Positions 32,181 through 40,555 of a stretch of DNA of 64,000 bases are shown here, piece by piece. The notes beneath the pieces were generated by a model. That model ran no database searches, had not been told where the DNA came from, and worked only from the letters and a program-made list of their open reading frames with translations. The position numbers were made by a program, and so were the translations under genes. The stretch comes from Catellatospora sp. IY07-71. GTDB taxonomy: Bacteria > Actinomycetota > Actinomycetes > Mycobacteriales > Micromonosporaceae. The stretch covers positions 3,091,501 through 3,155,500 of the forward strand of contig NZ_AP023360.1 of the NCBI RefSeq assembly GCF_018326265.1, written 5' to 3'. Within the stretch, counting starts at the first letter, position 1, and each line of letters opens with the position of its first letter.

Positions 32181-34904
32181 CTACGGCACAAATGGGAGTC
32201 CCGCATCATACTCCCGGTAATGCATGGAACACACCCACAGATAGTCGCCAGACGGTGCTTGTACTCGGCGCAGACCTCCGAACCGCTGAACTGGATCTAG
32301 CCCCTGAAGTAGTGCCCTGATGGCCCTTGCAGCCTCGCCTTCTGCTCTAGTCAAGACCTCTTGTCCATCATCAGTTAAAGGTTGCTGCTGATCGGCAATT
32401 GAGGCTGGAAGTCGTTCGATCAGCGTCTTCATGAGGTCAATTTCATGCTGGATGGACTTGAGCCGATCCTCATCGAACATGACACCAAGGACTGCGCCAG
32501 CGATAGGAGCGCCAGCTTTGAGCACTCGAAACGTTAGCGAAATGTATGGTCCCACCTTCGCGAGCCATCGCGTTGGCTTCTCGAACTCATATACAGCGTC
32601 TGATAGAGCGTGATGAGCACCGGCCTGCTCGCACCACAGCGTCATCCGAAGGGTATGCCGACCCGCTAGGCGCCGCAATGCAGGAGTACTGAGAGGAGCT
32701 AGCGTGAAGAGCCGTGGACAATCCGCAACTTCAATACTAGTAGCTTTCAACAACCTGCGGAGCAAGTCCGAGGCATCAGCCGCTTGACGGGATGCTTCGA
32801 CGGCCTGGAGTTCGAGCCGCTCGACACCGCTTCGCACATCAGTGAGGTCGATTGCTAGTTGGTCGAGGCGCGAGTGAAGTCCCAGCTTTGGCGTAGCGAA
32901 TCCAGTCAACAACAGTGTCACGTCATGGTCGGTTTGGCAATTTAGGCATGGGTAGCTATGTCCACCTCGCTGACGATAGCCGAGAAGACCCTCAAGCGGA
33001 AACTGCCCATCACATCTATTGCCGCCCGCAAACTTCGTGGGGCACGGGACATGCAACCTGTAGGTTAAACCGGGCCAGCGACGCCTAATCAGGTCCTCAA
33101 CACTATCCCGCAATACGTTAAAGAACATGTCTGGCGAAGGAGCGCGTACCTCGATCAGCAGATGCCGCTCGGATGACGTTAGCTCCAGCAGGGCTTCCGA
33201 CTCGTATAGTGCGATCGGGTGACGCAGAAACACACCAGCACGCCAATGTCTGCGGGTTGAGGCCAAATGGTGGCGTACGGTCAGCCATGCAATAAGACCC
33301 GGAGCGGGTTCCGCAAGTTCGCAGATCAGTCGCAGTACATAGACATTGTTGGCAAGTGGAGTAGTGGACTCCCAAGTAAGTAGCGGCCGCTCATACGGTA
33401 CTAGTTGAGCAATCAAGCTGCGGTGCTCATCCTCGGCCAGCCTGTAGGAGACGTCGAATTTCTCCATCAAACGCAAGAAATACGGATGGAACTGCGTTGG
33501 GTACGATAGCCCATTCGGGCGATCAGACCAAATGTCTCTAAGTCGCGAGTGATCAAGTACTCCCATTTCGTTGCGAGTGTGCTCGTCTTCGAGGACGGCC
33601 CCAATCGCCTTCGTCAACCATTCCGGGTCTAGAACGACGACATCTCGCAGCCCGTCGTCATCACTGTAATAAATGATAACGCCCAGGTCGTGCAGTAAGT
33701 TGGCGAGAGCCGTAATTTCATCATCTGGCAGTTCGTTGCCACGACATATATTTACAAAGCGCTGGTATTTAATGTATGGGTGCCTTCTCGCAATGCTGCG
33801 AACTTCCTCGCGGGCCGTCACCCACCGACGGCTCAGGGCTTGCCCCATCTGGGGCAACCTAGAGGCGTGTTCTGCGAGCTTTCCTCTCAATTGCTGAACT
33901 CCGTAACCCGTGCGACTATCCACCACGAAATGACCCCTGAGCATTCCGGGGAACATATGCATAAGTCGTGGATAGTCAAGCTCAGCTCTCCGCTCTTCGC
34001 CATGTGTCGCAACAATCATCGTCGGAGCGTCCGGTCCTACCCGCAAACGAATGCGACGCAGCCAGCCTTCGACCTCGTTTTGCTCTTGTCCCTCACGTGG
34101 ATTCCATACCACCAAATATAGAGCTCGCTGGCTAAAGAAGAACTGATGAGTTATTCGGTAGACCTCTTGTCCCCCAAAGTCCCACATATGCAGCGTAAGC
34201 TGTATATCGGAGTCGTCGGGAGATGCTAGTCTTAGTTGATTGACCTCAATTCCGTGGGTTGTTGATCTGTTGTGAACAAAGGGTTTCTCATTTAGTGCTG
34301 CTACTAACGACGTTTTCCCTACATTTCCTTCTCCGACGAGGACTACTTTTGCCTCATGAAGTTGAATGGCGTCATTCAAGCTGCGCAGATAGGCGGAGGT
34401 CCCAGCGGTTCCCAGACTCCCCGAGCTATTGACGCCATCATGGAAGCGTGTCCCTTCCGCAATCAGCCTCAACCCGCGCTTGACCATGTCGGCCAGTTCG
34501 GGTGGGAGCCGCCTAATCGGATTGTTGCTGATGTCGAGAACTCGTAGCTTCTTCAGCTTCGCGATTCCGCTGGGCAAATCACGAAGGAGGTTGTCATTAA
34601 GGTCGAGTTCCTCTAACTGACCCAGGCTCCATATTTCGTCGGGCAGGTACTCAAGCCGGTTGCCATAGAGCTCCAGTACGCGCATGCTTCGGTATCGTCC
34701 GATTTCCGGCGGCAGCGACTCCAGTCCCTGTCCCGATAGGGACAACACCCCATTCTGATATGCCCAGTCCAGCTCGTCGGGCGACAGTTCGGTCATGGTG
34801 ACAACCTTGGCTACGAAAAGGGGTGCGGCGACCTGCAGCAGATGTGCCCATTGACCATACAGGACCGTTGCGGCCGTCCTGACTTCTAAGATGATAGTAG
34901 ACAT
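32181..34904 (-). CDS. LRR-Roc-COR (ROCO family) GTPase
   Basis: 907 residues; an internal ATG at 34796 with AAGG eight bases upstream gives a more typical start (MTELSPDELDW). Residues about 50-145 contain leucine-rich repeats (LESLPPEIG, LEYLPDEIW, LRDLPSGIA, IRRLPPELA). The Roc GTPase follows: G1 GEGNVGKTS (191-199), G3 WDFGGQE (241-247), G4-like ATHGEE (about 299-304). The COR region covers about 370-560, and a cysteine cluster (PCPTKF, NRCDG, PCLNCQ) lies near 640-690. The last 200 residues are helical. Two sampled lines count 57% and 45% GC, well below the host. The function of bacterial ROCO proteins is mostly unknown. Confidence 0.88.
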   Translation of the reverse strand: MSTIILEVRTAATVLYGQWAHLLQVAAPLFVAKVVTMTELSPDELDWAYQNGVLSLSGQGLESLPPEIGRYRSMRVLELYGNRLEYLPDEIWSLGQLEELDLNDNLLRDLPSGIAKLKKLRVLDISNNPIRRLPPELADMVKRGLRLIAEGTRFHDGVNSSGSLGTAGTSAYLRSLNDAIQLHEAKVVLVGEGNVGKTSLVAALNEKPFVHNRSTTHGIEVNQLRLASPDDSDIQLTLHMWDFGGQEVYRITHQFFFSQRALYLVVWNPREGQEQNEVEGWLRRIRLRVGPDAPTMIVATHGEERRAELDYPRLMHMFPGMLRGHFVVDSRTGYGVQQLRGKLAEHASRLPQMGQALSRRWVTAREEVRSIARRHPYIKYQRFVNICRGNELPDDEITALANLLHDLGVIIYYSDDDGLRDVVVLDPEWLTKAIGAVLEDEHTRNEMGVLDHSRLRDIWSDRPNGLSYPTQFHPYFLRLMEKFDVSYRLAEDEHRSLIAQLVPYERPLLTWESTTPLANNVYVLRLICELAEPAPGLIAWLTVRHHLASTRRHWRAGVFLRHPIALYESEALLELTSSERHLLIEVRAPSPDMFFNVLRDSVEDLIRRRWPGLTYRLHVPCPTKFAGGNRCDGQFPLEGLLGYRQRGGHSYPCLNCQTDHDVTLLLTGFATPKLGLHSRLDQLAIDLTDVRSGVERLELQAVEASRQAADASDLLRRLLKATSIEVADCPRLFTLAPLSTPALRRLAGRHTLRMTLWCEQAGAHHALSDAVYEFEKPTRWLAKVGPYISLTFRVLKAGAPIAGAVLGVMFDEDRLKSIQHEIDLMKTLIERLPASIADQQQPLTDDGQEVLTRAEGEAARAIRALLQGLDPVQRFGGLRRVQAPSGDYLWVCSMHYREYDAGLPFVP

Positions 34905-35260
34905 GGCGCTTCGTGAACGTTTCTGAGCCCGAACCGTTTAGCCATAAGGCCGGGGCCGATGGGGCTAGCGACGATCAGACAAACCGATGATTTGGACCTG
35001 CTACTGGTGTTCTCGGAGTGAGCAACCAATCGCTTAACTCTGGAAGCAAGACGATGAGCCTCGGTAGCGATGTCGGTACGAGCCTTCGCATGTGTGCCTT
35101 CACATGACAAGGCGCAACGCGGGCTGTCGCCGTGGGCAGCCTGCCGAGTTGTGCTGTTCAAGGATCAAGGGCCGCGCAAGCGCGGCCGCGCCCCCGCATG
35201 CCCGCGCTGCGGCCTGGAGGCCGGTCGCGGGCACGCGGGCGCGCCAGCTTGCCGGGCCGG
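34905..35260. other. Intergenic region upstream of the ROCO gene
   Basis: 356 bases with no convincing gene. The left part (to about 35100) has the lower GC of the ROCO gene and should hold its promoter; the right part is GC-rich with a small hairpin GGCCGCG/CGCGGCC at 35170-35187. A 91-codon minus-strand frame (34886-35161) has no ribosome binding site or recognisable pattern. Confidence 0.5.
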
Positions 35261-35716
35261 TCAGATGTCCACGCCGTGCTTCTGCAGCCGCGACACGATC
35301 CCCGACTCCTTCCGGCCCATGTCGTTCGCGATCTCAGCGACCGTGTCGCCGGCTTCGAACCGCGTCAGCAGCTGCGCGTCCAGGTCATCGGTCCACGGCG
35401 CATAGGCGTTGGGGCGCTCCCGGCGCTTCTCGGCCAGGTTGAAACGCTTGCGGCGGCCGCCATAGCTCTCGACCAGGGCGGCCAGCTCGGCGGTGAGGAG
35501 CCGAATGACGGTGGGCAGTTCATCGGGCGCCAGGGTGCCGCGTAGCTCGGTGAGGACCTGGCCGTCGCTGTCGCAGCTGACCATCGAGAAGTCAGCTCGT
35601 TGGTCGCCGGTCGGGGAGACATCCAGCTGGTAGGTGCGTCCGGTCGCGGCGGCCTCGCGGTGCAGGAGCACGGTCGGAGGTTGTGCCTCAGCGGGGAGCC
35701 AATCTGCGTCGTCCAT
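35261..35716 (-). CDS. Hypothetical protein with C-terminal helix-turn-helix
   Basis: 151 residues. The first 100 residues are an alpha/beta region (TVLLHREAAATGRTYQLDV, LTELRGTLAPDELPTVIRLL). The C-terminus WTDDLDAQLLTRFEAGDTVAEIANDMGRKESGIVSRLQKHG is a GcrA/sigma-70 region 4-like helix-turn-helix, a shape also found in ATP-dependent helicase tails. It lies upstream of ROCO on the same strand, separated by 356 bases, and may regulate AICE or cargo genes. Confidence 0.75.
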   Translation of the reverse strand: MDDADWLPAEAQPPTVLLHREAAATGRTYQLDVSPTGDQRADFSMVSCDSDGQVLTELRGTLAPDELPTVIRLLTAELAALVESYGGRRKRFNLAEKRRERPNAYAPWTDDLDAQLLTRFEAGDTVAEIANDMGRKESGIVSRLQKHGVDI

Positions 35717-35821
35717 GTGCTGAACGTATCGACAGACGCTGACATTGTGAGGGTGCGGTTTGAAGACCTCGGGGCGCTGCCCCGAACCCCGGCCCTCCCT
35801 CGGTGATCGGTGGGTCGGTGG

Positions 35822-35875
35822 GCGGGATCTCCTCGGTCGGGCAGGCCTGCCCCTGCCCGACCGAGGAGATCCCGC
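35822..35875. repeat. 23-bp perfect inverted repeat inside the AICE
   Basis: Arms 35822-35844 and 35853-35875 are perfect reverse complements around an 8-nt loop. It lies between two minus-strand genes (starts at 35716, ends at 35917), so it may terminate the small gene's transcript. Confidence 0.8.
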
Positions 35876-35916
35876 AGCGCCGCGCTATGTGCAGGCGCCC
35901 AGCGCCTCAGAGCGGA

Positions 35917-36105
35917 TTACTGGGCTTCCCGTCGAAGCATCGCCAGGGCAAAGAAGGCTGCCGCTTGAGCGGCCCGCATGGTGCTGACGGCAGTCTCTGT
36001 CGTCATGGGGTGGATGGAGTCCTTCAAGAGATCAAATCCAGCCTGCTCGATTTCCGACGCAGACATGCCGGACATCCTCCGAACTAGTCCCACCTGGTCA
36101 ACCAC
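35917..36105 (-). CDS. Small hypothetical AICE protein
   Basis: 62 residues from the GTG at 36105, supported by GGAGG six bases upstream. SGMSASEIEQAGFDLLKDSIHPMTTETAVSTMRAAQAAAFFALAMLRREAQ looks like a single helix-hairpin with an alanine-rich C-terminal helix. No family recognised. It lies at the far end of the element beside the right arm repeat. Confidence 0.55.
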   Translation of the reverse strand: MVDQVGLVRRMSGMSASEIEQAGFDLLKDSIHPMTTETAVSTMRAAQAAAFFALAMLRREAQ

Positions 36106-36227
36106 GATCTACCTCCAGTTCCCCGTACCAGCCTTGTGCCCAACGATCCGCAACACCAGGAGGCGCGACCCGTAAGAATCGGTTGCGGGGGGTGACGGTG
36201 GGGAGTAAGCGTGATCATCGCAGGGGA

Positions 36228-36247
36228 GTCAGCGAAAAGTCAGCGAA
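36228..36247. repeat. Right 20-bp repeat (putative arm site)
   Basis: Identical to 28378-28397, same orientation, 104 bases inside attR. In the excised circle it would lie on the other side of the core from the left copy. Confidence 0.5.
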
Positions 36248-36351
36248 CCCGCTGACTCCAGCTCCTGCCGAGCACTTCCAGATGCCGGCTGCTGCGCCCA
36301 CTTCCAGGCACGCTGACGGTGGGCGATACGAGACGACAGGACTCGACCGCG

Positions 36352-36464
36352 TTCACACGGAAGAGGTCACTGGTTCGATCCCAGTATCGCCCACCATCAG
36401 CTACAGCAGGTCAAAGCCCTTCTTCGAAAGCCCTTCTTCGGAAGGGCTTTCGCCGTCTTCGGGG
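36352..36464. repeat. attR with tRNA-Val 3' remnant
   Basis: 36352-36426 repeats attL exactly; 36352-36396 is the 3' part of tRNA-Val with CCA, not a functional gene because the 5' half is missing. A 14-bp tandem duplication (36427-36440) interrupts the second homology block. The remainder of 36106-36640 shows no gene apart from the right arm repeat. Confidence 0.9.
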
Positions 36465-36571
36465 ATGGCTGGCGGCTGACGAGGCCGGGTGCCTCGCCCG
36501 CAGGGGCTCGCACGTAGAGCCGGCGGAGTTCCGTCACTCGAAGGAGTCACCGGCTGGTTAAACCGGGTGAT

Positions 36572-36583
36572 GTTTCACGAAAC
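36572..36583. promoter_or_regulatory. Short inverted repeat before MFS gene
   Basis: GTTTC-AC-GAAAC about 60 bases upstream of the MFS start is a possible operator for a regulator of the exporter. Weak because it is short. Confidence 0.3.
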
Positions 36584-36640
36584 TTGCTGCAGTGTGGGTC
36601 GCTGCGATGAGTTTTGTCGGTGCGGGCGGTCAGTCTTGGT

Positions 36641-38167
36641 ATGACGACGACTGCCGCCAAGTCCACCGGACCTGACCGTCTAGTCCCCCCACTACCCGAT
36701 CGAGGTACCGTGCCCAGCCAGCTGCTCGACTCACCCGCCAAGTCCGCGACTCCGATCTCAGGTGGCACGCCGCCCGTGGTCCGGCTGCTGGTGCTGGCCA
36801 CGTTCATCGTGATCCTCAATGAGACGATCATGATCAACGCGATCCCGAACCTGATGGACGCGTTGAAGATCACAGAACAGACCGCGCAATGGCTGTCGAC
36901 CGCCTTCATGCTGACCATGGCCGCGGTGATCCCGATCACCGGGTGGTTCCTGCAGCGGGTGTCCACCCGGGGCGCCTACGCCACGGCGATGGGCCTGTTC
37001 CTGCTCGGCACCGCATCGGCCATCGTCGCGCCGAGCTTCGAGGTGCTCCTCGGCGCCCGCATCATCCAGGCGTCGGGCACGGCGGTGATGATGCCGCTGC
37101 TGATGACCACGCTGATGCATGTGGTGGCCGAGCGCGACCGGGGCAGGGTGATGGGCAACGTCAGCCTGGCGATCTCCGTCGCGCCCGCGATGGGCCCGGC
37201 GCTGTCCGGGGTGATCCTCAACTTCGGGTCCTGGCGCCTGCTGTTCGCCGTCGTGCTGCCCATCGCCGCCGCGATCACGTGGGGCGGCCTGAAGCAGCTC
37301 AAGAACGTGGGCGAGCCCGAGGTCGGCACCATCGACTGGTTCAGCGTGGCGCTGGCCGCGCTCGGCTTCGGCGGCCTGGTCTACGGGCTCAGCCGGTTCC
37401 AGGGCGGCAACATCGGCCTGGCCGCCGGCATCGTCGCAGCGGGCCTGGCCGCCATCGCGGTCTTCGTCTTCCGCCAGCTGTCGCTGCAGCGACACGGATC
37501 GCCGCTGATGGACCTGCGCACGCTCAAGCACCGCACCTACACCGTCGCGCTCATCCTGATGTCGGTCGCCTTCATGGCGATGCTCGGCTCGATGATCCTG
37601 CTGCCGCTGTACCTGCAGAATCTGCGTGGGCTCAGCGCCCTGCAGGCCGGGCTGCTGGTCATGCCCGGCAGCCTCGCCATGGGCCTGCTCGGGCCGACCG
37701 TCGGCCGCCTGTTCGACCGGTTCGGCGGCCGGGTGCTGGTCGTCCCCGGCGCGATCGCCATCAGCCTCTCGCTCGCCGGGTTCACCCAGGTCTCGATGAC
37801 CATGCCGTTCTGGCAGCTTCTCGCGCTGCACGCGCTCTTGATGATCGGCCTTGCCGCGACCTTCACCCCGGTCTTCACGCTGGGGCTCGGTGCGGTCCCG
37901 CCGCACCTGTACGCCCACGGCAGCTCGATCCTGGGCACGCTGCAGCAGGTGGCCGCGGCCTTCGGCACCGCGCTCGTGGTCACGGTGATGAGCGCGCGAG
38001 CCGAGTCGCTGAAGGCGGAGGGGGTCGCGGCCGCGGCCGCCAGCCTCGACGGTATGCGGCTGGCGTTCATCATCGGCGTGGTCCTGTCCGTCGCCGTGAT
38101 CATCACCGCGCTGCTGCTCCCGGCCCGAGCCGACAACGGCGCCCAGGGCGTGGGGCACGGCCACTGA
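36641..38167 (+). CDS. DHA2-family MFS drug exporter
   Basis: 508 residues from the ATG at 36641. About fourteen hydrophobic segments, motif A-like GRLFDRFGGRVLV after helix 8 and an N-terminal half with FIVILNETIMINAIPNLMDALKITEQTAQWLSTAFMLTMAAVIPITGWF, typical of LmrB/EmrB-like proton-driven exporters. Substrate is unknown. It is the first chromosomal gene to the right of the integrated element. No adjacent TetR gene is seen. Confidence 0.9.
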   Translation: MTTTAAKSTGPDRLVPPLPDRGTVPSQLLDSPAKSATPISGGTPPVVRLLVLATFIVILNETIMINAIPNLMDALKITEQTAQWLSTAFMLTMAAVIPITGWFLQRVSTRGAYATAMGLFLLGTASAIVAPSFEVLLGARIIQASGTAVMMPLLMTTLMHVVAERDRGRVMGNVSLAISVAPAMGPALSGVILNFGSWRLLFAVVLPIAAAITWGGLKQLKNVGEPEVGTIDWFSVALAALGFGGLVYGLSRFQGGNIGLAAGIVAAGLAAIAVFVFRQLSLQRHGSPLMDLRTLKHRTYTVALILMSVAFMAMLGSMILLPLYLQNLRGLSALQAGLLVMPGSLAMGLLGPTVGRLFDRFGGRVLVVPGAIAISLSLAGFTQVSMTMPFWQLLALHALLMIGLAATFTPVFTLGLGAVPPHLYAHGSSILGTLQQVAAAFGTALVVTVMSARAESLKAEGVAAAAASLDGMRLAFIIGVVLSVAVIITALLLPARADNGAQGVGHGH

Positions 38168-38323
38168 GGCATTGCGCGGCTCCGGCCGCTGGGCGCGGCC
38201 GCCGCCGTGCCGGTGCCGATAACACGACGGTTATCCGCCCTTGCGGTGTTCGCCGTTGATCGGCACCGGCCCGGCCACGATCGTGGAGGCATCACATGAT
38301 CGTGTTCGCGCCAGGAGGTACGG

Positions 38324-38743
38324 ATGAAGTTCACGTTGGTCGGTATGGCGGTGGCGGCGGAGTCGCCGGCCGCGAGCGCGGCATGGTTCGCCGAGCACTT
38401 CGGGTTCGTGGTCGGGGTCGACCTGGGCTGGTACGTCAACACCCAACATGCCGAGCATCCGAACCTGAGCCTGGACTTCGTCCAGCGCGACCACGCGTCG
38501 TGGCCGGCGGTGACCCGCGGCCGGACCGTGGCCGGCACGCTGCTGGCGTTCCTGGTCGCCGACGTCGACGCCGAGTTCGCCCGCCTGTCGGCCGCGGGGC
38601 TGGAGGTGGTCCTGCCGCCGGTCACCGAGCCGTGGGGGCAGCGCCGGTTCCAGCTGGCCGGACCGGACGGGCTGCTGGTCGAGGTGCTGCAGGCGGTCGC
38701 GCCGGATCCGCAGTGGCTGGCCGAGAACGGGCTGGGTGCGTGA
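38324..38743 (+). CDS. VOC (glyoxalase/bleomycin-resistance) family protein
   Basis: 139 residues from an ATG with AGGAGG upstream. Two beta-alpha-beta-beta-beta modules: SPAASAAWFAEHFGFVVGVD and VADVDAEFARLSAAGLEVVLPPVTEPWGQRRFQLAGPDGLLVEVLQ. The metal-ligand positions are not fully conserved, so it could be a binding protein or a dioxygenase-like enzyme. The next gene follows within 10 bases and is probably co-transcribed. Confidence 0.85.
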   Translation: MKFTLVGMAVAAESPAASAAWFAEHFGFVVGVDLGWYVNTQHAEHPNLSLDFVQRDHASWPAVTRGRTVAGTLLAFLVADVDAEFARLSAAGLEVVLPPVTEPWGQRRFQLAGPDGLLVEVLQAVAPDPQWLAENGLGA

Positions 38744-38753
38744 GGTGGCGGCC

Positions 38754-39236
38754 GTGATCGAGACTGAGCGGCTGCGGCTGCGGCCGCTGACCTTGGAGCA
38801 GGCCGGGCAGGTCGTGGCCGGGGACCGGGCCGGGCAGGCGTGGTCGGCGGGTTATCCGCGCGACGACGACCGGGACGTGGCCCGGATGGCGCTGGCCCAT
38901 CCGGCGGCGGAGCCGTCGTTCGGGCCGCTGCAGATCGTGACGCGCGACGCCGGGCTGGTCGTCGGCGGCATCGGCTTCTTCGGCCCGCCGGACGCCGACG
39001 GCGTCGTCGAGCTCGGCTACGGGGTGGCGCCGGAGGCCGAAGGACGCGGCTATGCCACCGAGGCGCTGCGCGGCCTGCTGCGGTACGCGTTCGTCACCGG
39101 CCGGGTGCGCCGCGCGATCGCCGACACGACCCACGGGAACGTCGGCTCGCAGCGGGTGATGGAGAAGGCCGGCATGCGGCGGACGCGCTCCGACGAGCGG
39201 CTGCGTTACTACGAGGCCACCGCCCCGGCCGCCTGA
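38754..39236 (+). CDS. GNAT acetyltransferase (RimJ/RimL-like)
   Basis: 160 residues from the GTG at 38754, with GAGGTGG upstream; a GTG at 38736 overlapping the previous stop is an alternative. IETERLRLRPLTLEQAGQVV is the RimJ/RimL-type start, and LGYGVAPEAEGRGYATEALRGLLRYAF is the acetyl-CoA motif, followed by TTHGNVGSQRVMEKAGM. Likely modifies a small molecule or a protein N-terminus. It is in an operon with the VOC gene. Confidence 0.85.
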   Translation: MIETERLRLRPLTLEQAGQVVAGDRAGQAWSAGYPRDDDRDVARMALAHPAAEPSFGPLQIVTRDAGLVVGGIGFFGPPDADGVVELGYGVAPEAEGRGYATEALRGLLRYAFVTGRVRRAIADTTHGNVGSQRVMEKAGMRRTRSDERLRYYEATAPAA

Positions 39237-39309
39237 CCGCCCCGGATCGGAGCGACCGCCGCATCGTGGCTCACTGGTCACGATGCGGCGCATCTCGGCG
39301 GTGGCGTCG

Positions 39310-40229
39310 TCAGTGCCCGGCGGCGCCGTCGCGGGGCGCGGCATAGGCGCGGGGTCCCGACGCCGCCGCCACCTCGACGAAAGCCTTGGCCCGCGGATGC
39401 AGGCCGCCGGTACGCCATACCAGGGCCCACTCGGTGACGGGTGCGTCGTGGATCGGCACCCACACCACGCCGGGGTGGGAGAAGTAGTGCAGCCGGTGCT
39501 CGTTCATGGGCGTGACGCACCGGCCCGCCGCGACCTGGGTCAGCACCTCGTGGAACGTCGTGACGACCGGCCCGCGGGGCACCGGCCGCCCGCTCGGCGT
39601 GCACCGCGGCAGCATCGACTCGGTCCAGTAGCTCGGCGCGGGCGGCGCGGGGTCGACGACCGTGCGCCCGGCGAAGTCCTCCATCGACACCGCGCTGCGG
39701 CCGGCCAGCTCGTGACCGGCCCACATGCCCATCAGGCGGCCCTCGGTGAGCAGGACGGGCCCCTCGGTCAGATCGGGTTCGCGTACCTCCCGCCAGACCA
39801 GGATCAGATCGAGCTCCCCAGCGCGCAGCGCGGCGAACGGATCGCTGAACACGATCTCCCGCATCGTCACGTCGCAACCCGGGTGGCCGGCCACGAACTT
39901 GCCGATCACATCGCGGATCTCGTGCCCGACGACGCCCATGACACCGAGCCGCACCGTCCCGGCCAGACCCCGGGTCGATTCGGACGCCCGCGCCAGGCCC
40001 TGGCGAATCGCGTCGTAGCCCGCCCGGAGATCGTCCCGCAGCTGCTCTCCCAGGGGCGTCAGGGTCACGGCACGGCTGGTGCGCTCGAACAGCGTCCCGC
40101 GATCCGGCGTTCCTGCATCTTGATCGCCTGGCTCACCCGCGCCTGCGAGACGTGCAGCCGATCGGCGGTCCTGCCGAAGTGCAGCTCCTCGGCGAGCGTC
40201 AAGAAGATCTCGATGTCGCGCAGCTCCAC
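39310..40229 (-). pseudogene. LysR-family regulator with frameshift in HTH linker
   Basis: The GTG at 40229 (GGGAG upstream) starts VELRDIEIFLTLAEELHFGRTADRLHVSQARVSQAIKMQERRI, a classic LysR winged helix. After RRI the frame reads nonsense (AGRCSSAP), while another frame continues correctly as GTLFERTSRAVTLTPLG and covers the whole effector domain to the end. ATCGCGGGACG at about 40097-40107 would be in frame as ATCGGCGGGACG, so one G appears missing. It is either a recent pseudogene or a base-call error. The divergent region contains an ATAACC/GGTTAT-type repeat that may be its operator. Confidence 0.85.
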
Positions 40230-40434
40230 GCCGTCTCCCGCCCCATAACACTCCGGTTATGGATCATCCGGATACAGGTTATGGATGCTACCGATCCCGT
40301 ACCCGGAGCGGCTCGGCCGGTCTTCGCGGCGCGGACTGTGATCCAGTCCATGCGTGAGGTCGACCCGGGGTCAGGGTGAATGCTCGGCCGTGGCGGCAGG
40401 CCGCCGTCCCGTACCGCGCCGAAGGAGCCCGCCC

Positions 40435-40541
40435 ATGTCCATCACCCTCCCGAACCAGATGGGGGATCGGTCGCGGCCCGGCTCGCCGCGCTCGTCGAGG
40501 CGAGGCTTCGCGCCGCGGGCGTGCGCATCCCCCGGCCGTGA
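40435..40541 (+). pseudogene. Small helical protein with frameshift
   Basis: The ATG at 40435 with AAGGAG upstream begins MSITLPNQMGDR; the natural continuation VAARLAALVEARLRAAGVRIPRP, ending at a TGA at 40541, lies in another frame. CGGTCGCG at 40468-40475 would fit as CGGGTCGCG, so one G is missing. Intact it would be about 35 residues, a short amphipathic helix. Function unknown. Confidence 0.45.
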
Positions 40542-40555
40542 GTGCGGCCGGGCCG

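Larger units (their letters stand above)
28261..36464. mobile_element. Decayed AICE integrated in tRNA-Val(CAC)
   Basis: About 8.2 kb bounded by the attL/attR repeats. Contents in order: integrase C-terminus, Rep N-terminus, hypothetical protein, frameshifted DUF2637 gene, small coupled gene, TraB/FtsK fragment, creatininase fragment, excisionase-like gene, ROCO GTPase, HTH-tailed protein, small protein. int beside the tRNA and rep/tra/spd genes are the standard content of pSAM2-like actinomycete integrative elements. Integrase, Rep and TraB are all truncated, so the element should be unable to move by itself. Confidence 0.88.

Noticed and set aside
34886-35161. 91-codon minus-strand frame upstream of the ROCO gene
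   Set aside because: No ribosome binding site, no recognisable pattern, and it overlaps the ROCO start; could be chance in lower-GC DNA.
36106-36351. Gene between the small AICE protein and attR
   Set aside because: No frame in this stretch has a start with ribosome binding site or a protein-like composition; it holds the 20-bp arm-type repeat only.
36319-36396. A second tRNA-Val gene at the right end
   Set aside because: Only the 3' part from the anticodon loop is present; the 5' half does not fold, so it is the attR remnant.
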